NCBI GenBank assembly: GCA_900550185.1 | Contig: URRN01000036.1 | Location: 1 to 13,598 of the forward strand | Length of the DNA stretch: 13,598 nucleotides | DNA from: an uncultured Collinsella sp. | GTDB taxonomy: Bacteria; Actinomycetota; Coriobacteriia; Coriobacteriales; Coriobacteriaceae | Reading direction: 5' to 3' | Part shown: one piece after another, positions 1 to 7,800 of the stretch | How positions within the stretch are numbered: the stretch's first letter is position 1 | Layout of the letters: the number at the start of each line of letters is the position of its first letter | The notes under the pieces: model-generated | The model's input: only the letters and a program-made list of their open reading frames with translations | Database searches by the model: none | Told to the model about the DNA's origin: nothing | Made by a program: the position numbers and the translations under genes

Positions 1-2
1 CG

Positions 3-2621
3 GCATACGAGGGTCGCTTTAAGATGGTCATGATAGACGAGTTTCAGGATACCGACCAGATGCAGGTCGATCTGATCCGTTACCTGACGGGTGCGGGGGA
101 GCGCGCGCTGTGTACCGTAGGCGATGCACAGCAGTCCATCTATCGCTTCCGTGGCGCCGAGGTCGAGGTATTCCGTCGCCAGGAGCGCAAGGTGGGCTCG
201 ACGGCGGCGTCCGAGACGGTCGCCACGACGGATGCCCCCGCCGGCGAGCTCGTCAAACTCGTGCGCAACTTCCGCAGCCATGACGAGGTGCTGCGTTACG
301 TGGCACGCGTCTTCAACGGCGATGACGGCGGCCTGATGCAGGGCTTTTTGGATCTTGAGGCGAGCGACGGCCGCAAGGACACGCTGGTGGCAGACGCCTC
401 GCGTCGTCAGGCGCTCTTTGTTGCCGGCGGCAGTACGCAGGAGCGCACACAGGCCAAGGCCCGCGCGATCGCGGAGCGGTTCCGCGCGCTTGCCGATGCC
501 GGCCAGCCCCAGGGCGGCATGGTGCTGCTGCTGGGCCGCATGACCAACGCAGACGTCTACGCACAGGCCTTCCGTGACCAGGGGCTCGACTGCGTCATCG
601 CGGGCGGCTCGGTCTTTGCCCAAGCTGCCGAGGTGCAGACGGTGCGCGCCCTGGTTTGTGCGCTGGCCAATCCGGCCGATACGGCGCAGGGACTTATGCC
701 GCTGCTCGCCTCGCCGATGTTTGCGCTGGGCGCTCAGGAGTTCTTGGCGCTGGCGACCAAGCTCGATAGCGAGACGGGGGAGACCTCGCGCCGCAACATC
801 GATGCAGGCATCATGAGCGATTTCGACGTGCCGGGCCTGCAGGGCCTGCCGCTCGTGACGCGCGCCCGCGAGGTGTTGCGCTATGCGCTTCGTCGTGTGG
901 GTCGCGATTCGTTCGCCGCCATCGCGCGTGACGTGGTCAACGCCTCCGGCTGGTTCGTGCGTCTGGCGCAGCGTGGTCCTGAGGGCAAGGCCATCGCCGC
1001 CAACGTGCTCAAGGCGCTCGATGCCGTGGCTGAGGCTGAGGCCGAGTTCGGCAACTCGCCGCGCTCCATTGCGCTTGCCTTCGATCGCTTCCTGGCGGGC
1101 AAGGAGGCCCCGGGCGCGCTCAATGAGGAGGGCGACGGCGCGGTACGCATCATGACCGTGCATGCATCCAAGGGCCTGGAGTATCCGGTCGTAGCGGTTG
1201 CCGAGTGCTTTGGCGTGCGCAAATCGTCCGGTGCGGCTCAGATGGGGCGTGTCGAGGGCGGAGCGCAGGTCGTGGCGCTGCCGGCACGCTTCAACGGCGT
1301 TAAGCTCGCCGACGGAACCTTTGTGAAGGGCGACGACGTCAAAAAGCAGTTTGAGCATGCGTTTAAGGGTAAGGGCACGTCGCTATGGTTGCCGCCGGAG
1401 CTCATGGAAGATGTCTGCGCGACGGGTTCTCCCGCCGAGGCATTCGTTCGCCTGCGCAACGACGACCTGCAGCTTTCGCTCGAGGAGCGGGCTCGCTTGC
1501 TCTATGTCGCCATGACGCGAGCGCGCGAGCTGGTCATTCTGGCGATGGATGTCGGCGTGAGCCGCGGCAAGGTGACGGCGCCGACCTTCGATGTCGAGAC
1601 GGATCTGACCTACGACGTGCTGCGCCGCATCCTGCCGACCGACAGCCTGGACATACCGCAGCTCGATAGCGACCGTTTGGTGTTCGACAACTCCAAGCCG
1701 GGCGACTACGAACTCATCTCGCTGGCGGACTTTACGTTTGGCGAGCAGGCGTTTGAGGTCAACGCTTCGCTGGATGTCGAGGGCAGGCTTGTCCGCGGCG
1801 ATGCGGAGCCGGAGGGTACCGGTGCGGATGCCCACGCCGCTGTTCCCGATCCAGCCGACCCCGAGCCCGATGCGTTTGAGCTCGTGTATCCCCAGGCGGT
1901 GGGCGTGCGCATGGGCACCTGCCCGTATCCGGCGCGCGATTCGTACAGCTACTCGTCAATTGCCGCGGCGCTGCATGCCGAGTCCGAGGACCGAGCCGCC
2001 GAGGCGCATGTGCCCATGGACGAGGCTGGCGATGATGCGGAGTCGGATGGTTCCGAGATGACGGATGCAGGCGTGGCCGCCGTTGAGCCCGCCGGCAACC
2101 CCATGGCGCTGGGCTCGGCGTTCCATGCCGCCTGCCAGTGGCTCATCGAGATGGGTGCCGATGCGCTGTCCGCTGAGCGTGCCGATGCGCTGGCGCGCCA
2201 GTGGCGCCTGACGCCGGAGCAGCGCGAACGCTTCGACGTTGCCCTGGACCGCTGGCTCAAGTCGGCTGTTCGTGCCGACCTGCTCGCGTGGCCGTGCGTT
2301 CGCGCCGAGGTGCCGTTCTTTTCGCTGGGCTGCGAGGACGAGGACATCGCCCGCTACGGTGCATATGCCGAAGGCGCCATCGACGCTTTGGCGACGAACC
2401 CGGCGGATTCGTCACGCGTGCTGGTCATCGACTACAAGACGGGCGGCACACCGGACGAGACGCCGGAACAGCTGCAGGAGAAGCACGCCCTGCAGGCGCG
2501 CGTCTACGCCGATGTTCTGCACAAGGCGGGCTTTGAGGCCGTGACCGTCAAGTTCGTCCGCGTGGAGCAAGTCGACCCCGCCAACCCTTGCGAGCCTCAA
2601 GTAGTCACCTACAACCTTTAG
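3..2621 (+). CDS. addA: AddA-like helicase/nuclease (UvrD superfamily with C-terminal PD-(D/E)XK domain), 5' truncated
   Basis: Partial gene: the frame is open to the left edge (codons for AYEGRFK precede the ATG at 24), so that ATG is internal. Superfamily 1 helicase motifs occur in order: Walker B DEFQDTD (about nt 36-56), GDAQQSIYRFRGA (120-158), LVRNFRS (255-278), TVHASKGLEYP (1154-1190) and LLYVAMTRARE (1498-1530). Walker A lies off the window. From about 1940 (SYSYSSIAAAL) a RecB-type nuclease domain follows: GSAFHAACQW, GAIDAL, VIDYKTGG (2424-2447, catalytic Asp and Lys) and the Q-x3-Y element QARVY. This order is that of AddA, which with AddB processes double-strand breaks to start RecA-dependent repair in the cytoplasm; addB would be expected upstream. 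Visible 872 codons against roughly 1200 in the family, so about 350 N-terminal residues are missing. Two Asp/Glu/Ala/Pro-rich linkers (about 1798-1875 and 2014-2075) flank the start of the nuclease domain. A RecB-like paralogue is the main alternative. Confidence 0.85.
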   Translation, partial: AYEGRFKMVMIDEFQDTDQMQVDLIRYLTGAGERALCTVGDAQQSIYRFRGAEVEVFRRQERKVGSTAASETVATTDAPAGELVKLVRNFRSHDEVLRYVARVFNGDDGGLMQGFLDLEASDGRKDTLVADASRRQALFVAGGSTQERTQAKARAIAERFRALADAGQPQGGMVLLLGRMTNADVYAQAFRDQGLDCVIAGGSVFAQAAEVQTVRALVCALANPADTAQGLMPLLASPMFALGAQEFLALATKLDSETGETSRRNIDAGIMSDFDVPGLQGLPLVTRAREVLRYALRRVGRDSFAAIARDVVNASGWFVRLAQRGPEGKAIAANVLKALDAVAEAEAEFGNSPRSIALAFDRFLAGKEAPGALNEEGDGAVRIMTVHASKGLEYPVVAVAECFGVRKSSGAAQMGRVEGGAQVVALPARFNGVKLADGTFVKGDDVKKQFEHAFKGKGTSLWLPPELMEDVCATGSPAEAFVRLRNDDLQLSLEERARLLYVAMTRARELVILAMDVGVSRGKVTAPTFDVETDLTYDVLRRILPTDSLDIPQLDSDRLVFDNSKPGDYELISLADFTFGEQAFEVNASLDVEGRLVRGDAEPEGTGADAHAAVPDPADPEPDAFELVYPQAVGVRMGTCPYPARDSYSYSSIAAALHAESEDRAAEAHVPMDEAGDDAESDGSEMTDAGVAAVEPAGNPMALGSAFHAACQWLIEMGADALSAERADALARQWRLTPEQRERFDVALDRWLKSAVRADLLAWPCVRAEVPFFSLGCEDEDIARYGAYAEGAIDALATNPADSSRVLVIDYKTGGTPDETPEQLQEKHALQARVYADVLHKAGFEAVTVKFVRVEQVDPANPCEPQVVTYNL

Positions 2622-2633
2622 CCCTCAGATAAC

Positions 2634-2696
2634 TTGCGGTGGAATACGGACTGTTTTGGCCAAAAAAGCCGCCAAACAGTCCGCATTTCACCGCAA
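2634..2696. repeat. Large imperfect palindrome between addA and the DUF3284 gene
   Basis: Left arm 2634-2656 pairs with right arm 2674-2696: 23 positions with one mismatch (2646/2684) and one G-U pair (2642/2688). The core TACGGACTGTTT is mirrored by AAACAGTCCGCA. The centre holds a small inner hairpin, GGC (2658-2660) with GCC (2668-2670), around a C plus six A. There is no T-run after the right arm, so it is not a classic intrinsic terminator, although transcribed RNA would fold into a very stable hairpin. It could be a dispersed palindromic repeat (REP/MITE-like), a processing or mRNA-stabilising hairpin, or a terminator of unusual form. The fold is seen directly; the role is not known. 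Confidence 0.75.
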
Positions 2697-2718
2697 CGCA
2701 TGGGAGAGCCTGGGGCGG

Positions 2719-2724
2719 TACAAT
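2719..2724 (+). promoter_or_regulatory. Candidate -10 element for the DUF3284 gene
   Basis: TACAAT matches the sigma70 -10 consensus at five of six positions and lies 33 bases before the start codon, right after the palindrome. A run GGGGCGG precedes it. No convincing -35 hexamer sits 16-18 bases upstream. The same GG-TA-x-AAT layout appears before dnaE. Confidence 0.4.
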
Positions 2725-2757
2725 GGCTCGAACGGTTCAAACGAATAAGGAGCCATC

Positions 2758-3267
2758 ATGCAGCTCACCAAAACGCTTAAGGTGACGCCGGAGGAGCTTT
2801 TTGACGCTCTGGCGGGGTCCATCATGCAGGATATCGAGAACGCCACGGGCAAGCGTCCCAGCCGCAACAAGCTCAACGGCTATAAGTACGAGAAGCGCGC
2901 CCAGTCCGCAAAAGGCAAGGCCAAGGGCATGGCGATCAAGGTTAAAATCAAGCACTTTGACTGCCCGTGTCTCTATGAGGTCCGTTTTCAGTATGCGGCG
3001 GGCATCAATACTATGCGCTATGAGGCTGCACCTGCTGGCGATGGTGCCTGCGAGCTCACCTATACCGAGGATTTTCAGGGTGTGGGTGGCAACACGTCTG
3101 GCACGCGCGGCAAGCTCGGCCTCTTCTTCTATGAGCGTAAGCTCAAGAGCCACGCCAACCAGACGATTGATCAAATCGTCAAATACATCGAGGGTGAGCG
3201 CCGCGTAAAGGCTAATCCCGCCTTCGCCGATGATACTGCCGAAAACGCTTCGGATGTATTCCATTGA
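2758..3267 (+). CDS. DUF3284 family protein, function unknown
   Basis: 169 residues, starting at ATG with the Shine-Dalgarno AAGGAG at 2747-2752. I recognise the pattern of DUF3284 proteins: an N-terminal LTKTLKVTPEELFDAL, then DIENATGK, a basic segment with KYEKRAQ, a central GINTMRYEAAP strand, TYTEDF, and a C-terminal LFFYERKLKSHANQTIDQI helix. The family is small and cytosolic, and I recall it as resembling a START/SRPBCC-type alpha/beta fold; no enzymatic role is established. There is no signal peptide, membrane segment or cysteine pair suggesting a metal site. The last ~20 residues are acidic and probably disordered. Its own candidate promoter and the palindrome separate it from addA, and the MFS gene after it has different base composition, so it is likely monocistronic. 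The family call is from memory of the sequence pattern. Confidence 0.75.
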   Translation: MQLTKTLKVTPEELFDALAGSIMQDIENATGKRPSRNKLNGYKYEKRAQSAKGKAKGMAIKVKIKHFDCPCLYEVRFQYAAGINTMRYEAAPAGDGACELTYTEDFQGVGGNTSGTRGKLGLFFYERKLKSHANQTIDQIVKYIEGERRVKANPAFADDTAENASDVFH

Positions 3268-3293
3268 TACCCTGTGCAAAAGCTTTACCGCTC

Positions 3294-3310
3294 TTCACAT
3301 CAACTGTGAA
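3294..3310. promoter_or_regulatory. Small dyad TTCACA-N5-TGTGAA upstream of the MFS gene
   Basis: A perfect 6-bp inverted repeat with a 5-bp spacer, 60 bases before the transporter start codon. Its size and symmetry suit a dimeric regulator operator, which is common upstream of drug-type MFS pumps, but no regulator gene is adjacent. It may be chance. Confidence 0.25.
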
Positions 3311-3370
3311 CACTTCAGGCTTCGAGTCAGTAGCGAGCGGCCCGACAAAAGTAGTTGATGGAAGTGCCAA

Positions 3371-4570
3371 ATGAATAAGAATGCCGCTACGCAACTGCAC
3401 ATCTATTCCGCCTTTTTCGTTCTCGCGGGATTTGTTTTAAATCGGGGAGTGTTTCTACTTTTCCTTGCGGAGAAAGGAATGTCTGTCACGGAAATCGCGC
3501 TTTATCAAGCCCTGTTTAACATTACAACGGTCGTTCTCGAGCTGCCAACAGGGCTGATAGGCGATTTCTTTGGAAAGAAGTTTTCGATTCAAGTGGGCGT
3601 GCTGCTGCTTTTCTTCCATACGGCTGGCATGCTGTTGCTCTCAGGTCCCTTTCTTGTCGTGCTTTCCCTTGTTGAGGCACTCGCCTACTCCCTTCAATCG
3701 GGATCCGAACAAGCACTTTTATATGAAATTGCCCGGAATGCCGGTCAAGGAGAGCGTTTCCTCACCATCAACGCTCGGCTGCTTGCCGCGCAATCAATCG
3801 CTACGGGAATGGCGATTGTGCTCGGATCTTTCATTGCCCAAGTATCTTGGAGCGCCCTCTACGTATGTGTCTCCGTTTTCTATCTCCTGCAGCTTTTCCT
3901 TCTGTATCCCATTGAGAGGACGGAAGCGACCCGTTCTGAAAGCTCTGAAAAGGGAAGGTTTGACGCGGCCAAGATGTTCAGACGCGAAACCTGGCGTGTT
4001 GGAGAATCCGCTTTTGCGGTATTGCTTCTTCTAATCGGCACAAGCATGCTCGATGGATTCTATGGGAGTTATTACAACTTGAATCAGTTGGTATTCGACG
4101 CATTTGATGCTCCCGTCTCCATAATAGGAATCTTTTTCGGTGCATCCTATGCAGTAAATGCGACGGCCTACATTGCAGCAGATTTATTCTCATTGCGTTT
4201 CGGGAAAAGAAATACCATGCTCGGCTCGATGCTAATCGAGGCTGGCCTTTTCATGATTCTTCCGTGGTTCGCTTCAAATCCGCTGTGTTTGTTTGGCCTT
4301 AGCATGGTGCTTTGTTTTCTCCCAGAAGTGGTGTACATCACTTCGGAAAACTTAATCCAAGACGCGATAGCGGACGATCTCCGCGCGACGATCCTTTCCG
4401 TCGCGTCTCTGGTAAGGGCTCTCTTTTCTGCAGTGTTTTTCTCCATATTTGGACATGTGTTGGGGTTATATCCCATTCAGATAGCGCTCGGTATTATTGG
4501 TGCAATCGCGATAGCAATTACCGCCGTTGTTTCATTAAAAATGGTTGGAATACAGGTCTCCAAGAATTGA
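3371..4570 (+). CDS. MFS family transporter, substrate unknown
   Basis: 399 residues starting at ATG, with GGAAG (3360-3364) as a modest ribosome site. The protein is very hydrophobic, with about 12 membrane helices: TM1 near residues 11-33, TM2 38-60, then the MFS motif A loop GDFFGKK (64-70) between TM2 and TM3, and a charged central loop (about 180-210, ERTEATRSESSEKGRF) joining the two six-helix halves. The late segment DLRATILSVASLVRALF before TM11 is also common in MFS pumps. Such proteins are proton-coupled exporters or importers; motif A and the LELPTG context are common in putative drug or metabolite exporters, but nothing fixes the substrate. GC is about half (45%, 50% and 55% in three 60-base lines counted) against about 65% in a dnaE line, and ATA and TTA codons are used freely. 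This suggests horizontal acquisition. It stands alone between fragment-like flanks. Confidence 0.85.
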   Translation: MNKNAATQLHIYSAFFVLAGFVLNRGVFLLFLAEKGMSVTEIALYQALFNITTVVLELPTGLIGDFFGKKFSIQVGVLLLFFHTAGMLLLSGPFLVVLSLVEALAYSLQSGSEQALLYEIARNAGQGERFLTINARLLAAQSIATGMAIVLGSFIAQVSWSALYVCVSVFYLLQLFLLYPIERTEATRSESSEKGRFDAAKMFRRETWRVGESAFAVLLLLIGTSMLDGFYGSYYNLNQLVFDAFDAPVSIIGIFFGASYAVNATAYIAADLFSLRFGKRNTMLGSMLIEAGLFMILPWFASNPLCLFGLSMVLCFLPEVVYITSENLIQDAIADDLRATILSVASLVRALFSAVFFSIFGHVLGLYPIQIALGIIGAIAIAITAVVSLKMVGIQVSKN

Positions 4571-4703
4571 TATATCGATTGACGAGCTATCCGAAGCGTC
4601 GAGCCTTCTTGATGGACATGACTATTCGTCACAAATCATTCCGCGCATCGCCGGGGTTCCAGTAATACTCGATATATCTGGATGCCCTCATTCCCCTTTT
4701 TGA
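4539..4703 (+). pseudogene. Possible gene remnant after the MFS gene
   Basis: A stop-free + strand frame runs from 4539 to the TGA at 4701-4703. It overlaps the end of the transporter and reads like a natural protein tail from about 4566 (IDISIDELSEASSLLDG, later IIPRIAGVPVILDISG). There is no ATG in frame and no Shine-Dalgarno, only a TTG at 4545. It may be the C-terminal scrap of a gene lost when the islet formed, or chance in 160 bases. I do not recognise the family. Confidence 0.25.
4569..4678. repeat. 10-bp inverted repeat GATATATCGA / TCGATATATC bracketing the region after the MFS gene
   Basis: GATATATCGA at 4569-4578 and its exact reverse complement at 4669-4678 enclose 90 bases. Both contain the 8-bp palindrome GATATATC, so they can also be read as two copies of one palindrome. 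They may be operator-like sites or the ends of a small degraded element. The left copy overlaps the transporter stop codon. No transposase or target-site duplication is visible. Confidence 0.35.
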
Positions 4704-4713
4704 AGGTCCCAAA

Positions 4714-4771
4714 TTGACTACCCGTGTTGGTTTGGCTAGGTTCGGGTGCTATCCGCGCCGTGCGGTAAAAT
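4714..4771 (+). promoter_or_regulatory. Candidate promoter region of dnaE
   Basis: Two options are visible. TTGACT (4714-4719), 17 bases, then TAGGTT (4737-4742) is a spaced -35/-10 pair with an actinobacterial-style -10. Alternatively TAAAAT (4766-4771), five of six to consensus and preceded by GCGG, would start transcription close to the dnaE ribosome site (CGGAG, 4798-4802), but it lacks a clear -35. Both lie after the fragment-like DNA, so dnaE probably has its own promoter. Confidence 0.4.
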
Positions 4772-4810
4772 CGTTCAGTCAGAACACGAACCCGCATCGG
4801 AGCTCATCAC

Positions 4811-7800
4811 ATGGCATTCGTCCATCTGCACAACCACACCGTTTTCTCCATGCTCGACGGCGCAACCCGTATCCAGGATATGGTCAATCGCGCCGTAGAG
4901 CTGGGCATGCCCGCCGTCGCCATTACCGACCACGGCTACATGTATGGCGTGCCCGACCTGGCGCTGGCCTGCGACGCCGTCAACCACAACACGCCTGAGT
5001 ACAAAACCTGGAGTCACGACAAGGCCTTTTTGGAAAAGGATCGCCGCGACGAGCTGGTGGAGCCCGATCCCGAGGAAAACCCGCGCGAGCATGCCCAGTA
5101 TGTGAAGGACATGGCCATGTGGGACGAGAAGGGCAACATCGACGAGCTCAAGCCGCCTCTGGTCATCAAGCCCATCTTTGGCTGCGAGGTCTACTTTACG
5201 CCGGACGAGACCCTTGCTCGCGACCATAAGCCCGAGCTCTACCACATGATCCTTCTGGCCAAGGACCAGGAGGGCTACGTCAACCTGATGCAGACGGTCT
5301 CCGAGGCCGCCGTGCAGGGCTTTTACTACAAGCCGCGCGTGACGCTCGACAACCTGCGCCGCCACGCCAAGGGCATGATCTGCACGAGTGCCTGCATCGC
5401 GGGCATCATCCCCAAGTACATCGACCGCGGTGACATGGAAGGCGCCATCAAGTGGGCCGAGACCTTCCGCGACACTTTTGACCCCGGCGACTTCTATATT
5501 GAGATCCAGGAACACGGCATTACCACCGATAACGGCCTGACCGACGAGCAGATGGACCGCACGCTCATCGATATCGCCAAACAGGTGGGCGTCAAGGTCA
5601 TCGCCACCAACGACTTCCACTACCTGCGCCGCGAGGACGCCCCCGTGCAGGACGTCATCATGTGCATTGGCATGAACGCCAAGGTCGACGACCCTAACCG
5701 TATGCGCATGACCGGCTCGGAGTTTTACATGAAGACCGAGGAGGAGATGCGGGCGATGTTCCCGTATTGCCCCGAGGCCTGCGACAACACGCTCGAGATC
5801 GCCGACAAGTGCTACGTCGAGCTCGACTGGGACTCCATCATCCTGCCGCGCTTCCCGTTGCTCGACCCCGGCGAGACGCATGAGAGCCAGTTCCGCCGCG
5901 AGTGCGAGAAGGGCCTGCGCCAGCACTATGGTGACGACTGGGCCACACGCGAGATCGGTGGCGTCAACATCAAAGAGCGCTTTGAGTACGAATACAAGGT
6001 CATCTGCGACAAGGGCTTTGCCGCCTACTTTTTGATCGTCGCTGAGTACGTGCAATGGGCCAAGGACAACGGCATTGGCGTCGGCCCCGGCCGTGGCTCG
6101 GCTGCCGGCGCTATCGTCGCCTACGCCATGAACATCACCGCGTTCGATCCGCTCGAGAACGGTCTGATGTTCGAGAGGTTCCTGTCCCCGCAGCGTACCG
6201 AGATGCCCGATATCGATATGGACTTCGACGATGAGCGGCGCCTCGAGGTCGTGGAGCACGTTCGCCAGCTCTACGGCCCCGAGAAGGTCACCCACGTCAT
6301 CACCTACTCGACCATTAAGGCCAAGCAGGCCATCAACGACGCCGCGCGCGTCCTGGACTACCCGGTCTACATGGGCCAGCGCCTGTCCAAGATGGTCTCG
6401 AGCGACCCCAAGGTCAAGCTCAAGCAGGTGCTCGACAAACAACCCGGCAAAGAGGATCTGTTTAACCCCGACTTTGCCGAGGCCTATAAAAAGGACGACG
6501 ACGCCCGCCGCATCATCGACACGGCGCTCTCGATCGAGGGCCTCACCCGTGGCGAGGGCGTGCATGCGTGTGCCGTTCTGATCTGCCGCGACCCCGTCAA
6601 CGAGCACGTGCCCACCAAGCTCGACACCAAGGGCGGCGTCGAGATTACCCAGTACGAGGGCCATACCGTTGCCGACATGGGCCTGCTCAAGATGGACTTC
6701 CTGGGCCTGCGTACGCTGACGGTTATCTCCAAGGCCAAGGCAAACATCAAGAAGAACTTCGGCATCGACATCAAAGAGGAAGAGATTCCCTTTGACGATC
6801 CCGAAATCTTTAAGCTCATGGGCTCCGGCCACACCGCCGGTGTCTTCCAGGTCGAGTCCGCCGGCATGACGGCTACGATCAAGAACATGAAGCCCACCGA
6901 GTACAAGCACGTCGTGGCATTGATCGCCCTGTACCGACCGGGCCCGCTGGGCGCCGGCATGGTCTCGTCCTACATCAACCGTATGAACGGCAAGGAGCCG
7001 GCCGTCTCCTACGACGACCGTCTGGACGACATCCTGGGCGAAACCTACGGCACCATGGTCTACCAGGAGCAGGTTATGCTCATCTCCGTCGAGATGTGCG
7101 GCTTCTCCAAGGGCGAATCGGACTCGCGTATCCGTAAGCCCGTGGCTAAGAAAAAGATCAAGCTGCTTACGTCGACGGTGCTCCACTGGGAGGATGGCTC
7201 GGACGAGACCACCTACGACCACTGGATGAACGGCGCTATCAAGAACAACTACACGCGCGAGGTCGCCCAGAAGATTTGGGACGATGTTCTCGAGTTCGCG
7301 TCCTACGCCTTCAACAAGTCGCACTCCGCCGGCTATGCCATTCTGGTTATGCAGACGGCGTGGCTCAAGGCGCACTATCCGCACGAGTACATGGCGGCCG
7401 TTCTGACGTCCTACACGGGCAAGACCGACAAGATCGTGCACTACGTCTCGGCATGCCGTCACGACGGCATCCCCGTGCTGTCGCCAGATGTCAACGAGTC
7501 CGGTACCGAGTTCACGGCTACCAAGGAGGGCGTGCGCTTTGGTCTGGCCGGCATCCGCGGCGTGGGCACCGGCGTGGCGCAGGCGATTATCGCCGAGCGC
7601 GAGGCGGGCGGCCCGTTTAAGACGCTGCACGACTTTGTCGAGCGCGTGGACTCGAGCCAGGCCAACCGCCGCGTGATCGAATCGCTCATCAAGGCAGGCG
7701 CCTTCGACTCCACGGGGTATCCGCGTCGTCAGATGATGCACTTTGTGGATAAGAACAACCCCGAGAACATCATCGATGCCGCGGTGAAGCGCCAGAAGGA

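Noticed and set aside
24..26. ATG at 24 as the start of the helicase gene
   Set aside because: The frame is open upstream with family-like residues, and the helicase Walker A region is missing, so the gene is cut by the contig edge.
2634..2696. Palindrome as a standard rho-independent terminator of addA
   Set aside because: No T-run follows the right arm and the stem is much longer than usual; kept as a repeat of unknown role.
3570..4034. A 154-codon alternate + frame inside the MFS gene
   Set aside because: The overlapping MFS frame has motif A and twelve helices; the alternate frame is Ser/Cys/Arg-rich with no pattern.
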